Of a DNA stretch of 16,272 nt, positions 1 through 7,900 are shown in pieces. How positions within the stretch are numbered: position 1 is the stretch's first letter; every line of letters begins with the position of its first letter. The notes under the pieces were generated by a model. The model was not told the origin of the DNA. It saw only the letters and a list, made by a program, of their open reading frames with translations, and did no database searches. Source of the stretch: an uncultured Campylobacter sp. (lineage in GTDB: Bacteria > Campylobacterota > Campylobacteria > Campylobacterales > Campylobacteraceae); the NCBI RefSeq assembly GCF_938039245.1, contig NZ_CALHVN010000046.1, positions 1 through 16,272 on the forward strand, given 5' to 3'. Both the position numbers and the translations under genes were made by a program.

Positions 1-101
1 TTAAATTTGGCGACGGGAGTTACCTCGTCGGTAATGACCGAGCCAAATTTAAAAGTAACGAAGTATAGGGCAAAAAGACGAGCCGTTAAATTTATTTCCA
101 A
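1..101 (-). CDS. Possible 5' end of an unrecognised gene, runs off the left edge
   Basis: A minus-strand frame stays open from 131 to the window edge. Its only usual start codon is a TTG at 101-99, inside the last codons of the neighbouring ATPase gene. From there 33 residues can be read, beginning MEINLTARLFALYF and ending in TPVAKF. They are rich in Phe, Leu, Tyr and Val and could include the start of a membrane segment. No Shine-Dalgarno sequence precedes the TTG, so translation would depend on coupling to the upstream gene, whose stop it overlaps by about 10 bases. The short length means the open frame could be chance. I do not recognise the family and assign no function. Confidence 0.33.
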   Translation of the reverse strand, partial: MEINLTARLFALYFVTFKFGSVITDEVTPVAKF

Positions 102-2401
102 AGAAGATAGAGCTTTTCGTCGTATATATCGCTACTCTTCGGCCCCACCTCCACCTCCGTCACCTCCACGTTTTGCACGTCGTTTTTGGCTTTTAGCGCG
201 CTGGCGTCTTCTTCAAATTTCGCCATCAGCTCCTCGATCTGCGCGTTTAGCTGAGCGACTTCTTGCTCGCTTAGTTTGACGTCGCTGCGCTCTTTTAGCA
301 CGCTGTTTGCCGAGCGAGCGGAGGTCGCGACCTTGCCGATATTGCCGCTACTTAGTAGCCCTTTGCCGAAAATCGCGCCCAAAATGCTAGCCCCCACAGA
401 GATCGCGGTCTCGATCCCCTTGCTTTTAAAGTCTCGCTGCTCTTTTTCTAGCTTTGCTACCGAGCGGTTTAGTTTCTCCTCTAGGCGTGCTTTTTGTTTG
501 GCAAATTCCGCAGTGAGCTTGGCCGTTTGCGCCTCTAAAATTTCGTTGCATTTATCGGCCAAACGCACGTAAAACTCCTCCTTGTTCTCACCCGGCGCCG
601 AGTTTAAATTTAGCGCGCTAAAGAGCCTAAGTTTGTAGTTTCTATAGATAAATTCTTTGAAATTTTTGGTTAGCTCTTTGAAATTTTTAGCTCCCGCGAC
701 AAAGCCCGGCAGCGGCGCGTATGAGAGCTTGAAATTTGGCTCTGCAACCGCGGTAAAATGCATATTTTCGCTAGCCTCGCTCCAGTCGGCGCTTTTTTGA
801 GCTTCATCCAGCCTTAGCGTGAAATTTACCTCGCGAACCTCGTCAAGCCCCTTTTTAGCGTCGTAAAATCGCACTTTGGCTTCACCGTAAAGATATCCCT
901 CCAGCTCGCCGCCTTCCTGCAAATTTGGGCTTGCGGCGTAAATTTGAGCGATATCGGGCGACAGCACCGGCTTGGCGGCAAAATTTGAGCTTTTTGCCGG
1001 GCTTGATCCGCTCAAATTTGACCCGCTCTTTTGCTCTTTCATCAAATTTGAAATCTGCTCGCGGCTAAGCGGGCCTTTGAGATAGCTCAGGGCCCAGCGC
1101 GTCGAGATGACGGACAGCCCGTCCTCGTGGATGTTTTTTAAGAGGAAATTGCGCTTTTGCAAATTTGAGATGAGATTTTCTATCTCGCCCTTATCCATCG
1201 CAGAGCCCGCAAGCCCCGTCATACCGTCGATCACGCGCGCTTTATCCTGCGCGGTTTGCAAGCGCCCGATAAACCACGTGCCGATGTTGCTAAGGCCTTT
1301 GTAGTCAAGATCGACCGGGTTTTGGGTGCTTAGTATCACGCCAAGGCCGTGCGCACGGGCTTGCTTGAGCAGAGTTAGCATCGGAGTTTTGCTAGGCGGG
1401 TTGCCGTTTGGCGGGAAAAATCCGAAAATCTCGTCCATATAAAGTACCGCGCGAAGCGAGCTCGTACCCTCGGTCTTGCGCATCCACGCGATGATCTCGT
1501 TTAGCAGCAGCGTCACGAAAAACATCCTCTCGCCGTCTTTTAGGTGCGAGATCGTAAAGATATTGCACTTTGCTTTGCCGTTTGCGTTAAAAAGCATCTT
1601 TGAGATATCAAGTCGATCGCCGCTTAGCCACGCGCGAAAATCGGGGCTTGCAAGTAGCGTGTTGATCTTAACCGCTAGCTTCATGCGCTCGGAGCTTGGG
1701 TAAAATTTCTCCACGTCAAATACGCCGATCTTGGCAAACGGAGGCGTCGCGATAAAGCTGATGAGCTCCTCTAAGCTCACGTCTGCGCCCCGGCTAAATT
1801 TATCTATAAAGATGTTTGAGATGAGTAGGTGTTCTTTTGAGCTTACGTCGTTTTCTATGCCCACAAGCGATAGCACCGAGCTAGCCAGAGAGCCGACGTA
1901 CTCGCTAAACTCCTCGCTGCCTACGTCTAAACTCGGACGGGCAAAATCGCCTAGCAGCGCTACGCCGACGCCGCTACTGCTCTTTGGCGTGTAAATTTTT
2001 AGCTCGGCGCTATCTTTAAAAAGCCCTACGCGCTCTAAACTTTGAAACGAGCCCTCGATACCGTTTTTCCAAGTCTGCGCTTCGCTAGCGGCAAACTCAT
2101 CCGCGCTCATGCCTTTGTTCTGCGCTTCGTTTTCATCGACGTAGGGCACAAAATCCTGCGCGCTCATCTGCGGAAACGCTAAGGCGAGGTTGGTCATATC
2201 GCCTTTTGGGTCGATTATAAAGGTCGGGATGTTATCGATGCAGGCTTCTTCTAGGATGCTGATGCCAAGGCCGGTTTTGCCGCTACCGGTCATTCCGATG
2301 ATGGCTGCGTGCGTCGTGAGGTCCTTGTTTTTATAAAAAAACGGCTCTTTGTTTTTGAGGCCGACGTAAAATAGCTTTAAATTTTCTTGGATGGTTTTCA
2401 T
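92..2401 (-). CDS. HerA/DUF853-type ATPase (YjgR-like helicase family)
   Basis: A 769-residue P-loop ATPase of the HerA/FtsK-like class, resembling the DUF853 (YjgR) group. Walker A is GMTGSGKTG at residues 36-44, and Walker B is the hydrophobic run ending in Asp323-Glu324 (VLYMDE). A sensor-like Gln360 sits in LSTQNP. The C-terminal third differs from the ATPase core. It has Lys/Glu-rich, probably coiled-coil stretches around 640-690 and 725-755, flanking a small glycine-rich hydrophobic patch (SVGASILGAIFGKG) that could contact membrane. HerA proteins are hexameric DNA translocases, often paired with the NurA nuclease, but no nurA gene is adjacent and the cellular role of DUF853 proteins is not settled. 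The ATG is preceded by AAGGAAG at good spacing. It appears to be its own transcription unit. The family call is firm; helicase activity is inferred from the family only. Confidence 0.88.
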   Translation of the reverse strand: MKTIQENLKLFYVGLKNKEPFFYKNKDLTTHAAIIGMTGSGKTGLGISILEEACIDNIPTFIIDPKGDMTNLALAFPQMSAQDFVPYVDENEAQNKGMSADEFAASEAQTWKNGIEGSFQSLERVGLFKDSAELKIYTPKSSSGVGVALLGDFARPSLDVGSEEFSEYVGSLASSVLSLVGIENDVSSKEHLLISNIFIDKFSRGADVSLEELISFIATPPFAKIGVFDVEKFYPSSERMKLAVKINTLLASPDFRAWLSGDRLDISKMLFNANGKAKCNIFTISHLKDGERMFFVTLLLNEIIAWMRKTEGTSSLRAVLYMDEIFGFFPPNGNPPSKTPMLTLLKQARAHGLGVILSTQNPVDLDYKGLSNIGTWFIGRLQTAQDKARVIDGMTGLAGSAMDKGEIENLISNLQKRNFLLKNIHEDGLSVISTRWALSYLKGPLSREQISNLMKEQKSGSNLSGSSPAKSSNFAAKPVLSPDIAQIYAASPNLQEGGELEGYLYGEAKVRFYDAKKGLDEVREVNFTLRLDEAQKSADWSEASENMHFTAVAEPNFKLSYAPLPGFVAGAKNFKELTKNFKEFIYRNYKLRLFSALNLNSAPGENKEEFYVRLADKCNEILEAQTAKLTAEFAKQKARLEEKLNRSVAKLEKEQRDFKSKGIETAISVGASILGAIFGKGLLSSGNIGKVATSARSANSVLKERSDVKLSEQEVAQLNAQIEELMAKFEEDASALKAKNDVQNVEVTEVEVGPKSSDIYDEKLYLLWK

Positions 2402-2425
2402 GTGCTTCCTTGTAAATTTTGGGCT

Positions 2426-2431
2426 ATTTTA
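2426..2431 (-). promoter_or_regulatory. Likely -10 box for the HerA-like gene
   Basis: On the minus strand TAAAAT lies about 25 bases upstream of the ATG at 2401, after an A/T-rich stretch, as in Campylobacter sigma-70 promoters, where the -35 is poorly conserved. It is an imperfect match to TATAAT and was found by eye. Confidence 0.35.
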
Positions 2432-2497
2432 CTGATTTTTGATTAAATTTCGGGTGAAGCTACGGGATAAATCTAAAATCGAGGCGGATAGAATTTA

Positions 2498-2524
2498 AAA
2501 AGGCAAGCGCAAGGCTCGCCTTTT
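2498..2524 (-). terminator. Rho-independent terminator of the PilZ gene
   Basis: Arms 2498-2508 and 2514-2524 can form an 11-bp stem with a 5-base loop. In minus-strand RNA the single imperfect position is a G-U wobble. The stem ends in CCTTTT and runs on into T residues. It sits just 3' of the PilZ stop codon (2540) and upstream of the HerA-like promoter, which separates the two genes. Confidence 0.65.
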
Positions 2525-2539
2525 AATTTTGCGTTAAAT

Positions 2540-3265
2540 TTATTGGTAAGTTTTTAGCTGCTCTTTGAGCTCTTCGAGAGTTTCTATTACGCGTCTTTTC
2601 GTAAATTTCGCTATATCTTCGCCCGTAGTATCGTCATTACCAGCTAGCTGACAACAATATCTCATCGCGCCCTTATATCTTAACGCGGCGACTAGTTTTA
2701 GATCTGTATCTATGTTTATGATTTTATTAGAGTCGCCAGCTTCGTCCGGTATGCTTAGCTCAAATTTAGCATTTATAGGCTCGCCCTCTTTAAACTCGCC
2801 GTCATCCAAGCTAACGACGCCCAGGCCGCCCCTTGAGATATCGTATAGATTGCCGCTTATTTCGCTACCGTTTTGCGTCAAGATCACTCTAGTATAGCGA
2901 TCAGGATAAACGCGCTGGTGTTTTCTTAGGTTTGCGTGCAGATTTTGCATATACGTGAAATTTTGTAGCGTAACGGTTAAATTCGTAAGATCCGATCCGA
3001 CTATATCGGCTCTTAAATTTTCCGGAAAATATTCATCGCGTACTACGTAGGCGTTTTTTTCTTCTTTTATAGCTAAAATTTGCTCTAGAGTTACCTTGCA
3101 GACGACGGTATCATCCTCTGCATGCTTTACATCGCCCATACACTCTACTTTCACGCCGTTGTAAAGATTTAAAAAATGCACCTGACGGTTGTCTTTCATA
3201 GCTCTAGCAAATACGTTTACCGCATCCTCGCGCATAAACGAGCCGTCATTATACGTAACGTTCAT
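2540..3265 (-). CDS. PilZ-domain protein, probable c-di-GMP receptor
   Basis: A 241-residue soluble protein without signal peptide or membrane segment. The C-terminal half is a PilZ domain with both parts of the c-di-GMP signature: RKHQR (RxxxR) at residues 114-118 and DISRGG (D/NxSxxG) at 142-147, followed by the expected beta-strand pattern. Residues 1-110 form a separate N-terminal domain, arranged as in YcgR-type proteins, which could act as an output or partner-binding module. A Lys/Glu-rich helix ends the protein (about 218-240). PilZ proteins bind c-di-GMP and alter motility, adhesion or exopolysaccharide production; the two intact motifs suggest real ligand binding. The start is supported by GGAAGGA upstream, with a TATAAT box 44 bases from the ATG and a terminator after the stop, so it is likely monocistronic. 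The output pathway cannot be told from the sequence. Confidence 0.9.
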   Translation of the reverse strand: MNVTYNDGSFMREDAVNVFARAMKDNRQVHFLNLYNGVKVECMGDVKHAEDDTVVCKVTLEQILAIKEEKNAYVVRDEYFPENLRADIVGSDLTNLTVTLQNFTYMQNLHANLRKHQRVYPDRYTRVILTQNGSEISGNLYDISRGGLGVVSLDDGEFKEGEPINAKFELSIPDEAGDSNKIINIDTDLKLVAALRYKGAMRYCCQLAGNDDTTGEDIAKFTKRRVIETLEELKEQLKTYQ

Positions 3266-3308
3266 TTGAATTATAAGTCCTTCCGAATAAATTTGAATTT
3301 TAAGCTAG

Positions 3309-3314
3309 ATTATA
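3309..3314 (-). promoter_or_regulatory. -10 box (TATAAT) of the PilZ gene
   Basis: Minus-strand TATAAT, preceded by a run of eight T residues and more A/T-rich sequence, matches the usual Campylobacter promoter layout. The predicted start near 3302 would give a leader of about 37 bases. Confidence 0.6.
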
Positions 3315-3392
3315 GTAAAAAAAACTTATTTTTTGATTTAATTTTTGATATTTTGTATTAAATTTGCGATATTTTAATCCAAAAAGGATCAA

Positions 3393-3414
3393 TAAGGGCG
3401 AGAGTTCGCCCTTA
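3393..3414 (-). terminator. Terminator-like hairpin after ahpC
   Basis: Perfect 9-bp arms TAAGGGCGA (3393-3401) and TCGCCCTTA (3406-3414) enclose a 4-base loop, 12 bases beyond the ahpC stop. The following minus-strand sequence has a T run (CCTTTTT), but it is displaced by several bases, so termination may be partial. Confidence 0.55.
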
Positions 3415-3425
3415 AATTTAGATGA

Positions 3426-4025
3426 TTATAGCTTATCCGCGTTGTGAGATAGATAGTCTGCAACGCCTGCAGTATCGGCTTTCATGCCTTTATCGCCTTT
3501 GTTCCATCCTGCAGGGCAAACCTCTCCGTGCTCGTTGGTAAATAGCATCGTATCGACCATTCTTATCATCTCGTCGATGTTTCTTCCAAGCGGAAGGTCG
3601 TTGATAACCGCATGGCGAACGGTGCCGTCTTTATCAAGCAAGAAGCTACCGCGAAGCGCGACGCCGGCATCTTCTAAAAGTACGTCAAAACCGCGAGCGA
3701 TAGACTTCGTCATATCGGCTACTAGCGGGAAGCGAACTTGGCCTATGCCGCCTTTGTTTACCGGAGTTTCTTTCCACGCAAAGTGAGAGAATTGGTTATC
3801 CGTTGAAACGCCGATGACTTCGATACCGCGAGCTTTAAATTCGTCGTATCTCTTATCAAACGCGATAATCTCGCTAGGGCAAACAAAGGTAAAGTCCATA
3901 GGATAGAAAAATACCACCGCGCCTTTCTCGCCAATATTTTTATATAGGTTGAAATCGTTTACGATTTGATTGCTTCCTAAAACCGCTGCAGCCGTAAAGT
4001 CAGGCGCTTTTTTTGTTACTAACAT
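3426..4025 (-). CDS. ahpC: Alkyl hydroperoxide reductase AhpC (typical 2-Cys peroxiredoxin)
   Basis: A 199-residue thioredoxin-fold peroxidase that reduces hydrogen peroxide, organic hydroperoxides and peroxynitrite in the cytoplasm. The active-site motif PxxxTxxC is at residues 42-49 with peroxidatic Cys49 (FTFVCPSE). The resolving Cys170 lies in VCPAGW, so this is a typical 2-Cys enzyme working as a dimer or decamer. Arg126 is the likely conserved active-site arginine. A GGIG motif (92-95) resembles the GGLG loop of overoxidation-sensitive peroxiredoxins, but the partner YF motif at the C terminus is replaced by YL. Length and sequence agree closely with C. jejuni AhpC as I remember it. AAGGAG sits 7 bases before the ATG, with TATAAT further upstream. 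In C. jejuni this gene is adjacent to and divergent from fdxA; here it is co-directional and over 4 kb away. PerR-type control is known in Campylobacter, but I cannot identify an operator. Confidence 0.96.
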   Translation of the reverse strand: MLVTKKAPDFTAAAVLGSNQIVNDFNLYKNIGEKGAVVFFYPMDFTFVCPSEIIAFDKRYDEFKARGIEVIGVSTDNQFSHFAWKETPVNKGGIGQVRFPLVADMTKSIARGFDVLLEDAGVALRGSFLLDKDGTVRHAVINDLPLGRNIDEMIRMVDTMLFTNEHGEVCPAGWNKGDKGMKADTAGVADYLSHNADKL

Positions 4026-4058
4026 TTTTTCTCCTTAATAATTTTTATTTGTAGCGAA

Positions 4059-4064
4059 ATTATA
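4059..4064 (-). promoter_or_regulatory. -10 box (TATAAT) of ahpC
   Basis: The minus strand reads GATATAATTTCGC after a T-rich stretch, a near-ideal Campylobacter sigma-70 -10 box. Predicted transcription start is near 4052, giving a leader of about 27 bases before the AAGGAG site. Confidence 0.65.
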
Positions 4065-4229
4065 TCATCTAAAAATTAAAAAGAGATAAATTTTATCTTT
4101 TGCAATGTTTCAAATTTTGCTCCGCAGTCAAAAGCAGATTTAGTATACCTGACATTTGTTTGCTAAATTTAGTGCTGGGCCAGGGTAAGCATAAAGCGCC
4201 CGTAGTTTAACTTACGGTTTATTTTTGTA

Positions 4230-5290
4230 GATTTATTTTCCGTGCGTCATGATTTTGTCTGGTATTTGCGGTGGCGCTTTTTAGTCTAGCGCCTTTGTCC
4301 ACGTATTTAAACCGCAAAATAGCGGCCTAATAAATTCCGATTTTTCCAGTATAACGTCGCATAAAACCTAAATTTTAAAGCTACTTGTGAAGTTGAGTTT
4401 TTCTCTAGAAGGCGCGCAGTGGTCTTTTACGGTGCGGCGATAGCTAGCTTGGTTTGAGGCGTGAGCTTTGGATTTTTAGGCGCAGCGAGCTTTGTCTATC
4501 TTCGAGCGCTCGTAAAAGCAAAATAAGGACTTTTTAACGGCGCCCGCGCTATTTTAGCAAAGGCGCAGATACGAATGCCTTTAAAATATATCAGTAAAAT
4601 ATTTGCTAAATTTGGCGCAATCTACTTCTTTGTCAACCAAGAACCGTAAGTTTCCGGTTTAGCTTTGCGTAGCCGTTATAAGCCCAAAACGGCCTTTATA
4701 ACCGCAGCGCAAATTTGCTGCTAGGGCGTTTATGTATACACACATGCAAACTGCCGGTTAAGACTACGGCTAGCGTTTATTGGTTGCATATTTAAGCGGC
4801 GGATACGTCTTGATAAAAGCACAGTATCTATAGCGTCTTGGGTTTGCACGACGCCGAAATTTTGATATTCGTTTTTGGTCGGCTGCAGCGTAACCGATAT
4901 TTGCGATTTAAAATTGCTGGCAAATCGCCGTTCGCTTTTGTTAATTTTAGTATCTAGCGCAGGTAGCGTTTCGATACTAATTTTGCTCAAAATTTTTGGG
5001 TATTTTTCTTGAAAACTATTTTATCTAGGTCTCTAAAAAATAAGTCGCTCCGTTTTGCGGCCTATTGCCGATACTGCGGTAATTTACTCTAGGTTAAATT
5101 TATCGGATACAAACTGCGCTAGATGCTCGTGGTAACTGTTGTTCGTATCGCTGCCTAGACCCGAAACTATGAAGACTATGGCTTTAACCAGCCCCTCTAC
5201 CTTTGCAAGAAAAAGATTTCGTAAAATCCATTTACTAGCATGTCGTAGCCCTTGGAAAAATAATTTGTTTATCGTATTCGTATTCGGCTG
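4230..5290 (-). pseudogene. Heavily decayed DUF2920-family gene
   Basis: No intact ORF is present, but minus-strand fragments in different frames occur in the order expected for a Campylobacter DUF2920 protein (about 370-400 residues, alpha/beta-hydrolase-like, function unknown). From the 5' end: 5245-5084 reads VKAIVFIVSGLGSD followed by YHEHLAQFVSDKFN and a TAA stop, resembling the family's N-terminal KAIVFIIPGLGxD block. Next, 4990-4780 reads SQISVTLQPTKNEYQNFG. Then near 4700-4660 come VIKAV and YNGYAKL. Next, 4637-4584 reads VDKEVDCAKFSKYF, and 4582-4499 reads KSPYFAFTSARR. About 1.06 kb in total fits one whole gene with several frameshifts, stops and small deletions. The 86-codon ORF at 4730-4990 is one of these fragments, not a separate gene. 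The family match rests on my memory of its conserved blocks. Confidence 0.6.
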
Positions 5291-5398
5291 ATTTTAGAAG
5301 GGTTGTAGTTGTGATAGTAAAATTTCAAAATTTATTTAACCAAACTACCGTTATTTAAAATAACCTAAATTTACAAAAATTGCCGCATTTGTAGAAAA

Positions 5399-6358
5399 TT
5401 ATCTTTTGTAGCTTTCGCCGCCGAATTTGAGTAAAGCCGAACCCCAAGTAAAGCCGCCTCCAAAAGCATCCAATAAAATCAAATCGCCATTTTTAAGCCT
5501 ACCGGCCTCATAAGCATCGTTCATTGCCATCGGTATGGAGGCCGAGCTAGTGTTACCGTATTTTCCGACGGTTACTACGCATTGTTCGTCTGAAAAATTT
5601 AAACGTTGTTTGACCGCTTCGATAATGCGCAAATTTGCCTGATGCGGGATAAAAAGATCGATTTTGTCGCTGGGGATTTTATTTCTTTCTAAAATTTCTA
5701 CGACGTCTTTGGTTAATGTTTGAACCGCAACTTTAAAAACTTCGTTACCGGACATTTTAATAAACTTTTCTTCTCCGCCCGGCGTGATGAGTAGCTCGGC
5801 ATAGTTGCCGTCGGCTGCGGTATGTACATCTATAATCTCATTTTTATTATCGGCGCTTACGACTGCCGCACCGGCTCCGTCGCCAAATAGTATACAAGTC
5901 GTCCTGTCTGCCCAATCCACTATTTTGCTTAGTTTTTCGGCTCCGATTATGAGTATATTTTTTTTACTGCCGCTTTCTATTAGAGACTTAGCAAGTTCAA
6001 GCAAATAGATAAAACCGGTACAAGCTGCGCTTATATCAAACGTCATAACGGAATTTATGCCCAAATTTTTAGCGATTTTGCAGGCGGTCGAGGGCATGCA
6101 AAAATGATCGGGGGAAATAGTCGCGCAAATGACGGCATCAATATCTTTTGCTCTCAGATTTGCTCTTTCGATCGCCAACTTCGCCGCCTTTGTTCCCAAG
6201 TCGCTAGTATCTTCATCCTGCGCTATTCGCCTTTGCTTAATACCCGTTCGTTTAGTTATCCATTCGTCGCTTGTTTCTACCATTTTTTCAAGATCTAAAT
6301 TCGTTAAAATTTTAGCAGGGGTATATGCAGCTATGGATATTAACGAGGCTTTTGGCAT
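5399..6358 (-). CDS. fabH: 3-oxoacyl-[ACP] synthase III (KAS III, FabH)
   Basis: A 319-residue thiolase-fold enzyme that condenses acetyl-CoA with malonyl-ACP to start each round of type II fatty-acid synthesis. The catalytic triad is visible: Cys113 (DISAACTGF), His239 in PHQAN and Asn269 in GKYGNTSSAS. The N-terminal DEWITKRTGI (31-40) and C-terminal GGGFTWGSALL (300-310) blocks are typical of FabH and exclude FabB/FabF. Length is normal for the family. The ATG at 6358 has AAGG about 9 bases upstream, within an 18-base gap after plsX. It is the last gene of the ndk-yceD-rpmF-plsX-fabH operon. The start adds about two residues to the usual N terminus, which is unremarkable. Confidence 0.96.
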   Translation of the reverse strand: MPKASLISIAAYTPAKILTNLDLEKMVETSDEWITKRTGIKQRRIAQDEDTSDLGTKAAKLAIERANLRAKDIDAVICATISPDHFCMPSTACKIAKNLGINSVMTFDISAACTGFIYLLELAKSLIESGSKKNILIIGAEKLSKIVDWADRTTCILFGDGAGAAVVSADNKNEIIDVHTAADGNYAELLITPGGEEKFIKMSGNEVFKVAVQTLTKDVVEILERNKIPSDKIDLFIPHQANLRIIEAVKQRLNFSDEQCVVTVGKYGNTSSASIPMAMNDAYEAGRLKNGDLILLDAFGGGFTWGSALLKFGGESYKR

Positions 6359-6376
6359 TTATATTAACCTTATATT

Positions 6377-7366
6377 TTATTTGGCAAAGCGTGAAAGCTC
6401 GTCTTCGATAACTTTATTTATATTAGAATCTGCGAAATTTAATGCTTGAAATATCGCATTTTTGATGGCTTTAGAGGTACTCTTTCCGTGACTGATTATG
6501 ACGCAACCGTCTACGCCTAGCAGCGGCGCTCCGCCGTATTCATCGTAGTCGACTTGCTGCTTTAAAGTCTTAAAAACTTTTTTCATGAGAAGCGAGCCAG
6601 CGATTGCTACGGGAGATTTTTTAACGTGTTTTTTAATAATTTTGCTGATTGCATCGGCTACGCCTTCGCTAGTTTTTAGCAAAATATTTCCCACGAATCC
6701 GTCGCAAACTATGACATCAACGCTTCCGTCAAAGACTTGATTGCCTTCGGCATTGCCTACGAAACTATCAAGTTTTGAAATCATCGTAAAGGCTTCCTTG
6801 GTAACATCATTGCCCTTACACTCTTCTTCGCCGTTTGATAAAAGCGCTACCTTAGGCGACTCTATTTTTAAAATTTCCTTTGCGTAAGCTTCACCCATTA
6901 CCGCGAACTGAAACAAATGTTCCGGCCTACAGTCTACATTTGCGCCGACATCCAAAACTAGAGTTTTACCGCCGGTAACATTTGGCATCAACGTCGCAAT
7001 AGCCGGGCGAGAGACGTTTTTGAGTCGTCCGACTCGAAGCGTGGCAAGGCTCATCGTGGCTCCGCTGTGTCCGGCAGAAACTACGGCCTTGGTTTGTTTA
7101 TTTTTAAGTAGCTCAATAGCCTTAAAAATACTACTTTCCTTTCGCTTTAACGCGTCGGTGGCGCCGTCACTCATAGAAACAATCTCGTCGGCTTGAATAA
7201 ATCTTACGTATTGTTTTAAATTTTGTGGGACGAGACTTTCCAAAATTTTCGTATCGCCTACCAAGATAGCTTCAAATTTTACTTCTTTTAAAGCTTCGAT
7301 CACGCCGCCGATAATAGGCTGCGGACCGAAGTCGCCGCCCATCGCGTCAATGCAAATGCTGGTCAT
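6377..7366 (-). CDS. plsX: Phosphate acyltransferase PlsX
   Basis: PlsX converts acyl-ACP and phosphate to acyl-phosphate, which PlsY uses to make lysophosphatidic acid; it is a peripheral membrane enzyme. Family blocks are all present: DAMGGDFGP near the N terminus, SDGATDALKRKESS, VSAGHSGATM, LDVGANVDCRPEHL, LLSNGEEECKGN and CDGFVGNILLKTSEG. The start is ambiguous. ATG at 7366 gives 329 residues (MTSICIDAMGGD), matching the usual N terminus, but GGAG lies 13 bases away. A TTG at 7375, overlapping the rpmF stop as TTGA, adds three residues and is only 4 bases from GGAG. I prefer the ATG on family grounds. The gene lies between rpmF and fabH, a linkage kept across many bacteria. Confidence 0.95.
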   Translation of the reverse strand: MTSICIDAMGGDFGPQPIIGGVIEALKEVKFEAILVGDTKILESLVPQNLKQYVRFIQADEIVSMSDGATDALKRKESSIFKAIELLKNKQTKAVVSAGHSGATMSLATLRVGRLKNVSRPAIATLMPNVTGGKTLVLDVGANVDCRPEHLFQFAVMGEAYAKEILKIESPKVALLSNGEEECKGNDVTKEAFTMISKLDSFVGNAEGNQVFDGSVDVIVCDGFVGNILLKTSEGVADAISKIIKKHVKKSPVAIAGSLLMKKVFKTLKQQVDYDEYGGAPLLGVDGCVIISHGKSTSKAIKNAIFQALNFADSNINKVIEDELSRFAK

Positions 7367-7371
7367 TTGTA

Positions 7372-7518
7372 TCAATACTCTCCGGTAGTTTTATTTACGC
7401 GGTGAGGCATTTTCCATGAGCCATCTTTATCTTTTACGGGAATAGGAAGCGTTACTTTGTAGTGTGTTCTTCTCTTTGCCGCGCGAGTATGACTTACTCT
7501 TCGTTTAGGTACTGCCAT
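7372..7518 (-). CDS. rpmF: 50S ribosomal protein L32
   Basis: A 48-residue basic protein starting MAVPKRRVSHTRAAKRRTHY, the unmistakable L32 N terminus, and ending in HRVNKTTGEY. It binds 23S rRNA in the large subunit. It lacks the zinc-binding cysteines found in some L32 forms, so it is the Cys-free type. AGGAG sits a few bases upstream of the ATG, beside the stop codon of the preceding yceD gene. Its TGA stop overlaps the candidate TTG start of plsX, suggesting translational coupling. It is the third gene of the five-gene operon. Confidence 0.95.
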   Translation of the reverse strand: MAVPKRRVSHTRAAKRRTHYKVTLPIPVKDKDGSWKMPHRVNKTTGEY

Positions 7519-7529
7519 TTTATTCTCCT

Positions 7530-7886
7530 TTATAGATTTTTACATTTTTCGCAATAAAAATAATCGCTCTTAAAAGCTTCTATTTCGCTTGTTAATACTT
7601 CTTCCAAATTTATAAAACCGTCGAAAAATTCGACTACATCGTCGAGGTTTTCTTCTTTATCTTTATAAATTCCGTCGCTTAATATCAAATTTACATCTTC
7701 ATCAAGCTTTAAATTTATGTCTTCGCCGCATCGGTCGCAGTTGTGAGCTATCTTGCCTACGATTCTACCTTTGCAGCTAACCAAATTTTGGTTTATTTTT
7801 TCCAGTTCGCCGTTAAAAATCAGTCCGACCGAGTTTAACTCAAACGGCATTTGATTGTTTGCGATTTTGGCGAAAGATATTTTCAA
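7530..7886 (-). CDS. yceD: DUF177 / YceD-family protein with Cys4 cluster
   Basis: A 118-residue acidic protein of the DUF177 (YceD) family, which in other bacteria is encoded directly before rpmF and is linked to 23S rRNA accumulation. Identification rests on this position, the size and the CxxC motif at Cys50-Cys53 (NCDRCGED). A second CxxC at Cys112-Cys115 (YCEKCKNL) completes a likely metal-binding tetrad. The start must be a TTG at 7886: the in-frame codon two before it is TAA, and no ATG gives MKISFAKIAN. There is no clear Shine-Dalgarno sequence, so translation probably depends on coupling to ndk, whose stop is 14 bases upstream. An in-frame ATG at residue 13 would cut into the conserved N terminus. 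The biochemical role is inferred from family and context. Confidence 0.85.
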   Translation of the reverse strand: MKISFAKIANNQMPFELNSVGLIFNGELEKINQNLVSCKGRIVGKIAHNCDRCGEDINLKLDEDVNLILSDGIYKDKEENLDDVVEFFDGFINLEEVLTSEIEAFKSDYFYCEKCKNL

Positions 7887-7900
7887 AATTTAACCCAAAT

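Noticed and set aside
4730..4990. 86-codon ORF as an independent small gene
   Set aside because: It lacks a convincing ribosome-binding site, and its QPTKNEYQNFG stretch fits the middle of the decayed DUF2920 gene, with matching fragments on both sides in other frames.
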